The position numbers were made by a program, and so were the translations under genes. A DNA stretch of 64,000 bases, taken from an uncultured Rubripirellula sp. (GTDB taxonomy: Bacteria; Planctomycetota; Planctomycetia; Pirellulales; Pirellulaceae). Shown piece by piece: positions 19,404 to 31,773 of the stretch (the stretch's first letter is position 1; each line of letters opens with the position of its first letter). The notes below the pieces were generated by a model. The model did not search any database. It was not told where the DNA came from and saw nothing but the letters and a program-made list of their open reading frames with translations. The DNA lies in assembly GCA_938075415.1 (NCBI GenBank), contig CALJHC010000026.1:1-64000 (forward strand), written 5' to 3'.

Positions 19404-20030
19404 CTAAGGCTCGGTCGGTTCATCACCAATCGCTGACGATTCCTTGGTCGCCGTCGTCTTGCCGTGAGGGTTGAGAAGATTTGCAGCAGGAGTGGGTTGC
19501 AAATGTTCAATGCATCGTCTTCTCAGGCCAAGGTAACCTGGCACCATCGTTAACAGGCAGTAGATTGCAATGGTAGAAGACGACGTACCGGTTGCAAGCA
19601 GTCGCTGCGTGTCAAGTTCTGTATGGTTACCCCACAGGCCAGCAAGGAGGTAGGTCCCGTTGGCGAGCAGAGCGAGGCTTAGAAACATTTGCGTCAGTGT
19701 TGATCGAAAACAGATTCTCACCATGAAGGGGATAGCGATGCCCAATAGGGGGCCGGACCAGAGCGTGATTTGGGGATGCGGATTGGGGTAGTGAATGCTG
19801 TACGGTAATCTCCAAGGCGTCAAGTCAAAACGCAGCAGTTGCGCTCCGGTTAACCATCCACCGATCAGGTGACCAATCTCGTGAAAGAACACCATCGCAA
19901 ACCAGCAAGTAAGGAACTGCAGAAGCAGAATCGCAAGTTTTTTTCTGAGCGATGGTGACTTCTCTGGCCGGTAAGGCGTCGATGTAGCGATGGGCCGAAT
20001 CCGTTCCAATGGAAAGTTTGGGAGATGCAT
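19404..20030 (-). CDS. M50-like membrane metallopeptidase
   Basis: This 208-residue protein has a hydrophobic segment at about 32-50 that carries FFHEIGHLIGGW, the HExxH zinc site of intramembrane M50 (site-2 protease) peptidases. Further membrane segments follow at about 85-105, 110-130 and 150-165. A second M50 motif (NPDG) is not evident; the NGTYLLAGLWG stretch could stand in for it. The C-terminal ~45 residues are polar. It could be a small M50-like protease or an inactive relative. It lacks PDZ and CBS domains. The neighbour nadA lies upstream on the same strand, but a 249-bp spacer with a plus-strand terminator separates them. Confidence 0.7.
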   Translation of the reverse strand: MHLPNFPLERIRPIATSTPYRPEKSPSLRKKLAILLLQFLTCWFAMVFFHEIGHLIGGWLTGAQLLRFDLTPWRLPYSIHYPNPHPQITLWSGPLLGIAIPFMVRICFRSTLTQMFLSLALLANGTYLLAGLWGNHTELDTQRLLATGTSSSTIAIYCLLTMVPGYLGLRRRCIEHLQPTPAANLLNPHGKTTATKESSAIGDEPTEP

Positions 20031-20055
20031 TCAGGATAGGTTAAAACTGAGCTTG

Positions 20056-20128
20056 ATCAGGCAAACACCCATGTTGTACCGGGCACCAACTTGTATCAGG
20101 CACCCAAGTTGTATCAGACACCCAAGTG
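20056..20128. repeat. Four imperfect ~18-bp tandem repeats
   Basis: Units built on ATCAGGCACCCAAGTTGT recur at 20056, 20078, 20095 and 20113. The last two match at most positions and the first two are degraded. The array lies just upstream of the minus-strand M50-like gene. Confidence 0.75.
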
Positions 20129-20206
20129 AAGGAATGATCCGCCATCACCCCAGCACTGATCTTGTCGGTCGAGCATGCTATTGAACAAAGACACGTTGTT
20201 TCCGAG

Positions 20207-20237
20207 ATCCACCGCAATGATTTGGCGGTGGATTTTT
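20207..20237 (+). terminator. Plus-strand terminator-like hairpin between minus-strand genes
   Basis: ATCCACCGC (20207-20215) pairs perfectly with GCGGTGGAT (20225-20233) and is followed by a T-run (20233-20237). The T-tract lies only on the plus-strand side, yet both flanking genes run on the minus strand. See the finding on a possible small plus-strand transcript. Confidence 0.65.
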
Positions 20238-20279
20238 ATTGTGCGGGGGTGCACAACGGTGAGCGGATCATCAGCTTAG

Positions 20280-21437
20280 TCAATTGATGGAAAGCATTCT
20301 TTCCAAAGCGATCAAGCTCCAGCGACTTGTTTCGTCGTCAACTTGGATTCGGTTCACCACTGCACCATCGCGGAGATTTTCTAAAACCCAGCAAAGGTGG
20401 GGTAAGTCAATGCGGTACATCGTTGCACACATGCAGACAACAGGACTCAGGAAGTTAATTTCCTGTTCAGGGTGTTCAGCCTTGAGGCGGTTGACCAGAT
20501 GCAACTCGGTGCCAATTGCCCATTTGGTGCCCGGTGGGCTGGACTTCACGGTCGAGATGATCTTACCTGTGCTTCCCGAGACGTCTGCCAAGTCATTCAC
20601 ATCCCGAGGGCATTCAGGATGAACCAGGATCTTTGTTTCTGGATCGCGTGATCGGAAGGCTTCAACATGCTCGGGACGGAACATTTGATGAACGCTGCAA
20701 TGGCCTTTCCACAGAATGACTCGACTATTTTTGATCGCCAATTCCGTGTTGCCACCTAAGTCGATGGCATATGGATCCCAGACTGGCATCTCATCTTCCT
20801 CGATGTCCATCGTCAGTGAGGTGTTTCTTCCGAGGTGTTGATCGGGGAAAAAGAAAACGCGTTGACCACGTTCAAAGGCCCACTGGATGACCGCTTTTGC
20901 ATTACTGCTGGTGCAGACGATTCCGCCGTGTTTGCCGCAAAAAGCTTTTAGACTTGCTGCGCTGTTGATGTAAGTGACAGGTATTACCTGTTCGGTATCG
21001 ATGATCTCCGACATATCGTTCCACGCATTTTCGACCTGATTGATCGCGGCCATATCCGCCATCGAACAACCGGCCGCCATATCGGGCAGAATGACATCAA
21101 CCCTTTGCTGATCGCGTTGCTTCAGTTTTTCCGGTCGGTTTGCAAGGATGTCCGCTGTTTCTGCCATGAAGTGGACGCCGCAAAAAATGATCGTTTTGCA
21201 GGTTTTGCTATCAGCAGCCATCTGGCTGAGTTGGTAGCTATCACCTCGCAGATCTGCGTGCCTAATCACATCATCTTGCTGGTAATGGTGGCCGAGTATC
21301 AGCAAGGAATCACCCAGTTCTTCTCGGAGTGCTGAGATCCTTTGGTTGAGTTCATCCTCTCCCAGCGATTTGTACGTAGCCAGTTCGTGAACGCTTGCTG
21401 GGTCCGCGACAAGATTGACTAGGTTGTCGGTACTCAA
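20280..21437 (-). CDS. nadA: Quinolinate synthase NadA
   Basis: This enzyme condenses iminoaspartate with dihydroxyacetone phosphate to quinolinate in de novo NAD synthesis, using an oxygen-labile 4Fe-4S cluster. The 385-residue protein shows LILGHHYQQDDVI, IIFCGVHFMAETADIL, AAGCSMADM, GIVCTSSNA, FFPDQHLGRNT and VHPECP. Candidate cluster cysteines lie in GCSMAD, VCTSSNA and the C-terminal VCMCATM. It corresponds to the longer NadA form. nadB and nadC are not nearby, so NAD genes are dispersed. An ATG start gives a normal N-terminus. Confidence 0.95.
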   Translation of the reverse strand: MSTDNLVNLVADPASVHELATYKSLGEDELNQRISALREELGDSLLILGHHYQQDDVIRHADLRGDSYQLSQMAADSKTCKTIIFCGVHFMAETADILANRPEKLKQRDQQRVDVILPDMAAGCSMADMAAINQVENAWNDMSEIIDTEQVIPVTYINSAASLKAFCGKHGGIVCTSSNAKAVIQWAFERGQRVFFFPDQHLGRNTSLTMDIEEDEMPVWDPYAIDLGGNTELAIKNSRVILWKGHCSVHQMFRPEHVEAFRSRDPETKILVHPECPRDVNDLADVSGSTGKIISTVKSSPPGTKWAIGTELHLVNRLKAEHPEQEINFLSPVVCMCATMYRIDLPHLCWVLENLRDGAVVNRIQVDDETSRWSLIALERMLSIN

Positions 21438-21771
21438 GAGATTCGCCTTCTTGAAGAATAATCGATACGAGAGTCGGGTTTGTTTTGCAACGCGATTGGA
21501 AAACTGTGAAGAACTGAGTCACCCGTGAGTGTTCGATCTTGGTTCGGTGACGCGTCGGCAAACAGGGTTCAAAGGGTGATAAAAATCAAATCACCTCAAA
21601 GGTATGCAACGGAACGGAATCATATGCGGCTGTTGAGAGGTTTGTGAAGCCATGGCAGACGCAGTTCATGAGATGTCTCGACCCACAGGGCGGAATCAGT
21701 TGCCCAAGCGTTATCTGTCTGGCCCTGAAATTATAGCCATTTTGCGAGGAAGTGCATTCCCAAATGCGTCT
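21438..21771. other. Gene-free spacer, 334 bp
   Basis: This lies upstream of nadA and downstream of the 465-residue gene, both on the minus strand. I see no ORF or terminator of note; the nadA promoter should be here. Confidence 0.5.
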
Positions 21772-23169
21772 TCAATTAGCTGGCTGAAGAAAGCAAAATA
21801 AAGCTTGAGGAGTAAGATTCGAGGATCTTTCGATTTGCGCTCGGATCTCCGGCAAATCGGGAGCAAACACCCAAAGGTGTTTCAGGGCGATTTGATTAAG
21901 ATTGACTGTTTGAGGGGACCGCCACTCCTGTTCTTGACTCCAGTCATACGTCTTTCCCGGAGGGTGCAAGCGATATCGTTGCGATTCGGGTAGGGCGCTA
22001 GCGTCTTTGGCAAATCGATAGATGACCGGACGAATACCTATCAACTTGGCTGCGGATTGGCTGATTGCGATTCCATACGGTTCATAATCCCAACGGCGAA
22101 GGTGCGGTCGATAGCGTCGTCTACGCAACAGTTCGGTTAGAGGCATTGACGAGAACGAGACAACGGGAAATTTCCGATTGCTAACTCTAGCTTGGGCAAT
22201 TAGCTGACCAGAACGAAGAATCCGAATGAGTGCATCCAGGGGAGTACGTTGCATTAATTTTTCGGGATTCAGAAGAATCGATCTTTTATATTGCGAATCC
22301 GTTTCATCTGGCCAGGGACCTGCTGGTGCACGTGTGCAATGAACCAGCCATTGATTATCCCGAAGCTCGCTAGGTGTGACAAAGTCTGTTGATACCTTTC
22401 GGTGTGCTGTTTGATTTTGAAACGTTTTCATTTCCGTTTCTTTGCCGGCGTTAAAACGTCCTTCTGATTGAGCCCATGTGGTTGCACCTTGAGTGATGAG
22501 CTTTGGTCCCGCGCAATTTCGGTGCCCACTTAATCCGATCAGGGTGCTATCGCCTTTGGTTATTTCCAGGCGTTTCTGGACACAACTCTCAATTCGCCCA
22601 TTCCTTCGAGCAAAAGGAACGAATAGCTGGTCGGCGAGCAGGATGATCACCTCGTCGATCCCAGAACACCCGTTTTGGGATCGACAGCCGAATTGTCGGA
22701 GGGTCATTGTGACCGTACCGGCGTAATCCGCAATCGCATTGTCACAGCCTGAGACACTAACGATTTTTTTTTGAGGGTCGATGATTAACAGGGAAGTGGA
22801 GAAGACTCGAGATGCATGCATTGCCCATGGTGCGATTGCGGTGCAGGAACCTATCATTGCCATGGCCCTCTTTTTGTTGGTGACCTCCATTGTGTCACGA
22901 AGTGCTTGGCAGACGTGTCTGAGCACCACGGGGTCGCTGCCAAGATGACTTGATGCAATTCCAAAAAGGGGCGTCTGTATGCTTCTCAGTTCTTGCGGCA
23001 GAGAGAATTCTGGATGTGTCTCTTGAATGAGTGCGATTCGATGGGATCGCTGTTCCTGTTCTTGATCACCTAGCACGCTGCATACGTCTCCTGATGTCGG
23101 TTTGCCCTTTGGACAATCGAATGCCGTCATCGAATCACCAAGCAGGATCGATTTTGCATTCTCCTTCAC
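21772..23169 (-). CDS. Unknown 465-residue protein, DUF2971-like C-terminus
   Basis: The N-terminal half (about residues 45-230) contains IASSHLGSDPVVLRHVCQALR, MAMIGSCTAIAPWAMHASRVF and a central VIILLADQLFVPFARR stretch, and was not matched to a known family. The C-terminal half (about 255-455) has HCTRAPAGPWP, LIRILRSGQLIA, VVSFSSMPLTELL and YDWSQEQEWRSP. The last motif and the layout recall DUF2971-type domains, where a Tyr/Trp..E.EWR signature is typical. DUF2971-like proteins are often found in defence or accessory regions, but no defence partner is visible here. There are no membrane segments. Function unknown. Confidence 0.65.
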   Translation of the reverse strand: MKENAKSILLGDSMTAFDCPKGKPTSGDVCSVLGDQEQEQRSHRIALIQETHPEFSLPQELRSIQTPLFGIASSHLGSDPVVLRHVCQALRDTMEVTNKKRAMAMIGSCTAIAPWAMHASRVFSTSLLIIDPQKKIVSVSGCDNAIADYAGTVTMTLRQFGCRSQNGCSGIDEVIILLADQLFVPFARRNGRIESCVQKRLEITKGDSTLIGLSGHRNCAGPKLITQGATTWAQSEGRFNAGKETEMKTFQNQTAHRKVSTDFVTPSELRDNQWLVHCTRAPAGPWPDETDSQYKRSILLNPEKLMQRTPLDALIRILRSGQLIAQARVSNRKFPVVSFSSMPLTELLRRRRYRPHLRRWDYEPYGIAISQSAAKLIGIRPVIYRFAKDASALPESQRYRLHPPGKTYDWSQEQEWRSPQTVNLNQIALKHLWVFAPDLPEIRAQIERSSNLTPQALFCFLQPAN

Positions 23170-23915
23170 TGCTTAAAATCATTGTTGACCTTGATTAAGC
23201 GTTGGCAATGACTAAACATTGATTGCGATGAGAATCAGACTCGCTTTTTTTCTCCCCTGAACCAAGCCTGTCGCTCGCCTAACCACATTTCTCGATCGCT
23301 GAGTTTGTCTCTGTTGTATTGAGAGGGGAAGGATTGAAAGGCCCATCAAAATTTAGATTCTAAGACATGCACCTAAAGCGACATGATGGTTGCCTCTGCC
23401 GTTTGATATTCAAACTGTCAGTCTGGTTTTACGGGGTTCGATTGAAATCATGGTGGTAACCTGCTTTTATCGTGAGGTTGGCGCTGATTCAAAAAAGATG
23501 GAGTGATTGGCCGTCGTTTCTAACTGCAGTTGATCAGCATCGTTGGATTCGTGATCCCAAGGTCAGATGGAAGTGATCAGAAAAAAGGCTTGGCTTGGAC
23601 AGTCAGTTCCAGCGGTACGCTCATTCATGTCCTGATGGTTGGCGTAATTTATCGCATTTGCAACGCGTGGAGAAGAAATGAACAATTCAATCCACTCTCT
23701 TGAAGAAATTCTCTTTAAGAGAGTGGTTCTCAAGAGATGGGAAAAACGGTCAACTGGCACGAGAGAAAGAGTTGGCGAGCGATCCGTTGAGTGACATTCT
23801 CTGGATTGAGGGCAGCATGGTTTTCAAGCTGTGCTATCGATTCTTTTTTTTCAATCAAGTTATAGCGTTGTGTTGAGCGAATGGACTCGTTGATCGCATC
23901 AACCGGTCCTTGTGA
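23170..23915. other. Gene-free divergent spacer, 746 bp
   Basis: This region separates a minus-strand gene and hlyIII. It contains a 10-bp perfect inverted repeat (CCACTCTCTT at 23692-23701, AAGAGAGTGG at 23717-23726) that is not followed by a T-run. Short open frames here lack ribosome sites and family motifs. Confidence 0.5.
23692..23726. promoter_or_regulatory. 10-bp inverted repeat upstream of hlyIII
   Basis: The perfect arms CCACTCTCTT and AAGAGAGTGG enclose a 15-nt interior that itself can pair (AAGA/TCTT). There is no T-tract, so it is not an intrinsic terminator. It could be a regulator site or an RNA structure. Confidence 0.35.
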
Positions 23916-24587
23916 TTGGATCCCTTCATGCACTATCCGATAAAAGCGCCGGTTCAGCCGGACCAGGAATGGGCCAATGCTTTAACGCATGGGCTCGCCG
24001 CAGTGGTGACGCTGTTTTTCGGAGTCTGGATGGTGGAAGCGGTGATCAGCGACGGGTTGATTGCGGGGCGAATCGGTTTATCACTCGCTTGTTCAGCCTA
24101 TGTGTTATCGGTCTTCGGAACGTTTCTTTTTTCAACGCTCTCTCACCTTTTGCATCAAAGAGACTGCCTGAATACACTTCGGGCCTACGATCAGGCGATG
24201 ATCTATTTGATGATTTCGGGAACCTACACCCCGATCATTTATCGCTACGCATCGGATTGGGTGCGTGAACCACTCTTGTGGTTGATTTGGATTGCTGCGT
24301 TTGCAGGGTTCATTAAGAAAGTAGCGATGCGATATCGCATCAATTCGATTGGAACCTATACCTACCTGCTTTTGGGTTGGTTGCCGGCAATTCCCTTGGC
24401 ATCGCATGTTCCCAGCGGTCTTGGCCGTTGGATGCTTGCTGGCGGTGTGATTTACTCAATCGGAGTGATTTTCCTGCTTCGAGATCGCAAAAGAAGGTAC
24501 TTCCACGCGATCTGGCACCTCTTCGTGGTGCTCGCTTCCGGCTGTCATTTTTACGGCATCTGGCGCTACTGCGTCATGCAAGGATGA
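23916..24587 (+). CDS. Hemolysin III / PAQR-family membrane protein
   Basis: This 223-residue protein has about seven membrane segments and the HlyIII signature: EWANALTHGLAAV near the N-terminus, STLSHLLHQ, DQAMIYLMISGTYTP, and the C-terminal HAIWHLFVVLASGCHFYGIW. These conserved Ser, Asp and His residues form the putative zinc-dependent hydrolase site shared with adiponectin receptors. The molecular role in bacteria is uncertain; some members affect membrane lipid homeostasis. The start could also be the ATG at residue 5 (MHYPIK). Convergent with grpE. Confidence 0.92.
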   Translation: MDPFMHYPIKAPVQPDQEWANALTHGLAAVVTLFFGVWMVEAVISDGLIAGRIGLSLACSAYVLSVFGTFLFSTLSHLLHQRDCLNTLRAYDQAMIYLMISGTYTPIIYRYASDWVREPLLWLIWIAAFAGFIKKVAMRYRINSIGTYTYLLLGWLPAIPLASHVPSGLGRWMLAGGVIYSIGVIFLLRDRKRRYFHAIWHLFVVLASGCHFYGIWRYCVMQG

Positions 24588-24830
24588 TCCAAAAGTGAAG
24601 GCTCTATCGGTCAGAAAAGGATGAATCGATAGGACCTGAAGCCGAGGTTTGGCGGTCAATCAAATTGTGTCCACCAAATGACTTGTCCTTCGACTCGTAA
24701 GTTTTGTGGAGTCGTTCAAAACCATTCCAGATGGTGCTCACCAATAATTGGGCTGTTCTTTTTTAATCAGAGAAAGCCGGCAGCATTTCATGGATTTGAA
24801 TGTTTGCAATATGATTGGTCACCAGGCGAT

Positions 24831-25436
24831 TCAAGTGCCGGCGGAGCCGCTGCTTACCACAACTTGAGTCGGTCGAATGACTCGGTCGTGCATTCGAAAA
24901 CCACTTTGGGTCACATGGAGGATGGCGCCCTCCGGTTTCTCTTCACTTGGCATCTGCGAGATGGCTTCGTGGAGGTTCGGATCAAACGCCTCTCCCTGTG
25001 CTGCAATTTCTTCCACCGAATGTTTTGCCAACGCATCGTCAAGTTGCTTGGAGACCATCGCGACGCCTTCCTGCAGGCCCGCTGAATCGGTGGTGTTTTC
25101 GGCAGCAGCAAGTGCGCGTAACAAGTTCTCGCGAACGACTAAGATGTCTTCAACCAGAGGTAATGCGGCAAAACGCATTTGGTCTTCAAGATCGCGGCGC
25201 ATTCGCTTTCTGAAGTTTTCTGCCTCCGCTTGCGCCAGCAGGACGCCTTTTTTGGCTTGATCCGTCTCATCGCGAAGACGCTCTAGTTCTTCGTCTCGGG
25301 TCTCAGCAACCGTATCAAGTTCCGACTGAAAAGCCGAGTCTTGAGGGAGGTTATTGGCGTCGTCGTTGGGCTGTGGATTCTCGCTTGTCGCTGAATCCTC
25401 ATTGGTGTCAGTTGTTTCTGGATCGTTCTGTGTCAT
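24831..25436 (-). CDS. grpE: GrpE nucleotide exchange factor
   Basis: This 201-residue protein has an acidic, Asn/Asp-rich N-terminus (about 1-40), a long coiled coil (about 45-100) and the compact C-terminal beta domain with EGVAMVSKQLDDALAKHSV, FDPNLHEAISQM, VTQSGFRMHDRVIRPTQVVV. It promotes ADP release from DnaK. It is the last gene of a minus-strand chaperone block (groEL, groES, groEL, dnaJ, grpE), 78 bp after dnaJ. dnaK itself is not in the window. Confidence 0.95.
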   Translation of the reverse strand: MTQNDPETTDTNEDSATSENPQPNDDANNLPQDSAFQSELDTVAETRDEELERLRDETDQAKKGVLLAQAEAENFRKRMRRDLEDQMRFAALPLVEDILVVRENLLRALAAAENTTDSAGLQEGVAMVSKQLDDALAKHSVEEIAAQGEAFDPNLHEAISQMPSEEKPEGAILHVTQSGFRMHDRVIRPTQVVVSSGSAGT

Positions 25437-25514
25437 GTCTGTTGCGGCGTCGGAGTTATTCTTCGTTGTTCTGTGACGGTGGCGTTTCGTTTGATTCTTT
25501 GATCATCAAAATGT

Positions 25515-26657
25515 TTAAGAATCTTTTGCATCGGTGTCCGGTTCAAAAAAGTTGCGCAGCTTCTCTAGGAAAGTTGTTCGGTGAGGCAAGACCGACTCAT
25601 GATCAAGATCTGCCAAATCGCGAAGTAATTTCTCTTGCTTTGAAGAGAGTTTCTTTGGGACCTCGATGAATACCTGCACGAGCAGGTCACCTTTGGAGCG
25701 AGTTCTGGGGTCCACGATACCCTGCCCGCTGAGGGTGAATACATCACCATTTTGCGTTCCGGGGCCCACCGTCAATGTTTGTGGGCCGTCCAAGGTGGGG
25801 ACTTCAATTTCAGCACCCAGCGCAGCTTGGCTGTATGACACTGGCAGTTGCAGTATCAAATGGGTTCCGTCCCTCTTGAACAGCGTGTGAGGCTTGACGG
25901 AAATGAAGACATAGCAATCACCAACTGGCCCGCCATCGGGACTGGCTTCTCCTTCGCCTTGCACCCTGAGTCTTGTGCCATCATCGACACCCGGAGGGAT
26001 ATCAACGGTGAGTTCTGCTTTTTGATTTTGCAGTCCAGACCCTCGGCAATCTGTGCAAGGATTGCTGATCTGCTGTCCGGTTCCGGAGCAGTTGGGGCAA
26101 GCGGTTTGAACTCTCAAGATTCCTGCTGACTGAATCACCTGCCCGCGGCCATCGCAGGTTTCGCAACGCATGGGCTCGCTGCCCGGTTCTGCTCCAGAAC
26201 CGCTGCAGGTATCACACTTCGCGCGTCGGCGAAAAGAAATCTCTTTCTCAACGCCCCTCGCTGCCTCTTCCAAGGTCAATGAAACGTTGCATCGGAGGTC
26301 TGCACCGCGGCGGCCGCGTCGGGACCTGCCACCACCTCGTGATCCAAATAGATCACCGAACATTCCTCCTCCGAAGAGGTCGCCGAATGCCTCAAAGATG
26401 TCTTCCACGTCATTGAACTGGTGAACACCCTCCACCCCTGCGTGGCCATGGTGGTCGTAGCGTTCACGTTTTTCGGCGTCGCTAAGAACCTCGTAAGCTT
26501 CAGTGGCTTCTTTGAACTTTTCGATCGCCGATTCATCATCGCGGTTGCTATCCGGATGATACTTGATGGCTAGTTTTCGATAAGCCCGATCGACCTCAAC
26601 CTTCGAAGCCGACCGTTCGACGCGGAGAACTTCGTAATAGCAGGTTTTTTCGGCCAT
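25515..26657 (-). CDS. dnaJ: Chaperone DnaJ
   Basis: This 380-residue co-chaperone stimulates DnaK ATPase. It has a J domain at 1-70 with the HPD motif (KYHPDSN), a Gly/Phe- and Arg-rich linker with [14 protein letters not shown], a zinc region with four CxxCxGxG units ([32 protein letters not shown]), and the C-terminal substrate-binding domain. The frame is open 17 codons further upstream, but the family N-terminus starts at the ATG at 26657 ([10 protein letters not shown]). It lies 180 bp after groEL on the same strand and is followed by grpE. Confidence 0.96.
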   Translation of the reverse strand: MAEKTCYYEVLRVERSASKVEVDRAYRKLAIKYHPDSNRDDESAIEKFKEATEAYEVLSDAEKRERYDHHGHAGVEGVHQFNDVEDIFEAFGDLFGGGMFGDLFGSRGGGRSRRGRRGADLRCNVSLTLEEAARGVEKEISFRRRAKCDTCSGSGAEPGSEPMRCETCDGRGQVIQSAGILRVQTACPNCSGTGQQISNPCTDCRGSGLQNQKAELTVDIPPGVDDGTRLRVQGEGEASPDGGPVGDCYVFISVKPHTLFKRDGTHLILQLPVSYSQAALGAEIEVPTLDGPQTLTVGPGTQNGDVFTLSGQGIVDPRTRSKGDLLVQVFIEVPKKLSSKQEKLLRDLADLDHESVLPHRTTFLEKLRNFFEPDTDAKDS

Positions 26658-26837
26658 GATTCGATGGTCATCCCCAGCACAACCGTGTGCTGATACGGTC
26701 TCTTTCAAAAGCAGTTATAGGCAAACGGGCCGCATGCCATTGGTGTTGTTGGCAGGCGACCCGTCATGATGATCAGGTTATTCGTCACGAAGGAAGCGTT
26801 AACTTGGATTCGCGTCGAATGGCTTCCTGGCTGGCGA

Positions 26838-28496
26838 CTAGGCGACAACGCCTTCTACGGCGCGTTTTTCCTTGTCTTCATCATCGAAGTTTGTGACAAG
26901 CGCCTCAGTTGTCAGCAGCAAACCAGCGATGCTGCCGGCGTTGGAAAGAGCAGTGCGAACCACTTTGACAGGATCGATCACGCCCGCCTTGAACATGTCC
27001 TCGTACCCGCCAGCATGAGCATTGTATCCAATGTTCTTGCCCTTGGACCTGACTTCGTCCACGACAACACTGCCATCGATGCCGCCATTGTCGGCGATTT
27101 GACGCATCGGAGCATCCAACGCACCTAAGATGATGTCGACGCCAATTTTCTCTTCACCCTTTGCGGATGCCAACAGGGTCTTGCCCGTGTCATCTTTCAA
27201 AGGCGTTGTTTTGATTGCCTCAACCGCTTCGCGGCAACGAACCAATGCGACACCACCACCGGGCAAAATACCTTCTTCGACTGCCGCGCGTGTCGCGTGC
27301 AGTGCGTCTTCCAGACGTGCTTTGGTCTGCTTCATCTCCGCTTCGGTTTCCGCACCAACACTGATAACGGCAACACCACCGGCGAGCTTGGCAAGACGCT
27401 CTTGGAACTTCTCTTTGTCGTAATCGCTGTCGGTCTGATCGATTTGAGCACGGATTTGAGCAACACGCTTGTCGATGTCGCCACGTTTTCCCGCTCCCTC
27501 AACAATGGTCGCGCTGCCTTTGTCGACAGTCACCTTCTTGGCACGGCCAAGTTGATCCAAAGTGACGTTCTCAAGTTGGATGCCAAGGTCGTCGCTGATG
27601 AGGGTACCACCGGTCAGGGTGGCGATATCACCTAGCATGGATTTGCGTCGATCGCCGAACCCGGGTGCTTTGACCGCACAAACATTCAGGGTTCCGCGGA
27701 GCTTGTTCACAACTAAAAGAGTTAGAGCTTCTGCATCGACATCCTCTGCAATGATTAGCAATGGTTGTCCTGTCTGAGCCGACTTCTCTAGAAGCGGAAC
27801 CAAGTCGCGAATGTTGCTGATCTTCTTCTCATAGAGAAGAATCAATGCGTTCTCAAGATCCGCTTCCATCGTTCCTGGATCGGTGATGAAGTAGGGCGAG
27901 ATGTAACCCTTGTCGAATTGCATTCCGTCAACGTAGCTGACTTCCGTCCCGCGACTTTTACCCTCTTCAACAGTGATCACTCCATCTTTACCGACACGCT
28001 CGAGGGCATCGGCAAGAAGTTGGCCAATCTCCAAATCGTTGTTGGCAGAGATCGCGCCGACATTGGCTACCTCTTGCTTGTCCTTGACTGGACGACCCAT
28101 GGCAGACAATTGAGCGCTTGCAGCGGAAACTGCTTTGTCAATTCCCCGACGGATTGCGGTGGGGTTGCTGCCAGCGACGATGTTGCGAAGGCCCTCACGG
28201 AAGATGGCACGAGCCAAAACCGTTGCTGTCGTCGTACCGTCTCCGGCAAGGTCGCTTGTTTTCTGAGCGACCTCGATCACGAGCTTGGCACCCATGTTTT
28301 CGAACCGGTCTTCCAACTCGATTTCCTTTGCAACTGTCACACCGTCTTTGGTGACGGTTGGTCCACCAAAGGATTTGTCGATGATGACGTTACGTCCCGT
28401 GGGACCCATGGTTACTGCGACCGCGTCGGCAAGCTTGTTGACACCGGCCAACATGCGAGATCGGGCGTGGTCGTCAAAGAGTAGTTGTTTTGCCAC
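26838..28496 (-). CDS. groEL: Chaperonin GroEL, paralogue without Gly-Met tail
   Basis: This 552-residue 60-kDa chaperonin has the ATP-site blocks [32 protein letters not shown] and [10 protein letters not shown], and the catalytic Asp in [12 protein letters not shown]. Its C-terminus ends [13 protein letters not shown] and lacks the GGM repeats found in the neighbour and in typical GroELs. It sits 58 bp after groES in the order groES-groEL, followed by dnaJ. The paralogue at 28961-30691 lies just upstream of groES. Loss of the tail suggests a specialised chaperonin, as in other bacteria with several groEL copies. Confidence 0.96.
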   Translation of the reverse strand: MAKQLLFDDHARSRMLAGVNKLADAVAVTMGPTGRNVIIDKSFGGPTVTKDGVTVAKEIELEDRFENMGAKLVIEVAQKTSDLAGDGTTTATVLARAIFREGLRNIVAGSNPTAIRRGIDKAVSAASAQLSAMGRPVKDKQEVANVGAISANNDLEIGQLLADALERVGKDGVITVEEGKSRGTEVSYVDGMQFDKGYISPYFITDPGTMEADLENALILLYEKKISNIRDLVPLLEKSAQTGQPLLIIAEDVDAEALTLLVVNKLRGTLNVCAVKAPGFGDRRKSMLGDIATLTGGTLISDDLGIQLENVTLDQLGRAKKVTVDKGSATIVEGAGKRGDIDKRVAQIRAQIDQTDSDYDKEKFQERLAKLAGGVAVISVGAETEAEMKQTKARLEDALHATRAAVEEGILPGGGVALVRCREAVEAIKTTPLKDDTGKTLLASAKGEEKIGVDIILGALDAPMRQIADNGGIDGSVVVDEVRSKGKNIGYNAHAGGYEDMFKAGVIDPVKVVRTALSNAGSIAGLLLTTEALVTNFDDEDKEKRAVEGVVA

Positions 28497-28554
28497 GAAA
28501 GAGTTCCTTCAAAGTATTATTTTGCGATGAACGTTTTGAAGTTGATGACTTGAA

Positions 28555-28851
28555 TTAAAGGACCTTGGCGAGGATGTCACCCTCACGAAGAATCTTCATT
28601 TCTTGGCCGTCGACTTCGATGTCGCTTCCGCCGTACTTTCCGTAGATCACGGTGTCACCATTTGCGACAGTCATTTCGCCGCGATTACCGCTATCGAGAA
28701 GTCGACCTGGGCCAACTGCCACAACCGTACCGCGTTGTGGTTTTTCTTTCGCTGAATCAGGAAGCACGATCCCACCAGCGGTGGTCTCTTCGGCTTCGCT
28801 GGGCTGAACAACAACACGATCGTCGAGTGGACGCAAATTTAATTTAGCCAT
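28555..28851 (-). CDS. groES: Co-chaperonin GroES
   Basis: This 98-residue cap of GroEL shows [12 protein letters not shown], the mobile loop [21 protein letters not shown], and [24 protein letters not shown]. It lies between two groEL genes on the same strand, so it can serve both. The spacer upstream (28852-28960) holds a 14-bp tandem duplication. Confidence 0.97.
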   Translation of the reverse strand: MAKLNLRPLDDRVVVQPSEAEETTAGGIVLPDSAKEKPQRGTVVAVGPGRLLDSGNRGEMTVANGDTVIYGKYGGSDIEVDGQEMKILREGDILAKVL

Positions 28852-28894
28852 GATTTGTTACTTCTTTAAGATCTGAGATTGGATTGATGTTTTC

Positions 28895-28922
28895 TTGAAT
28901 TTCAATGGTTGAATTTCAATGG
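28895..28922. repeat. 14-bp tandem duplication between groEL and groES
   Basis: TTGAATTTCAATGG occurs twice in tandem (28895-28908, 28909-28922), followed by a partial third TTGATATTGG. Confidence 0.85.
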
Positions 28923-28960
28923 TTGATATTGGGAAGGGTGATCACAAGAGATCGGCCTGA

Positions 28961-31773
<2,813 letters not shown>

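Noticed and set aside
27918-28484. 188-codon plus frame inside the second groEL
   Set aside because: Antisense to conserved chaperonin sequence; no independent support.
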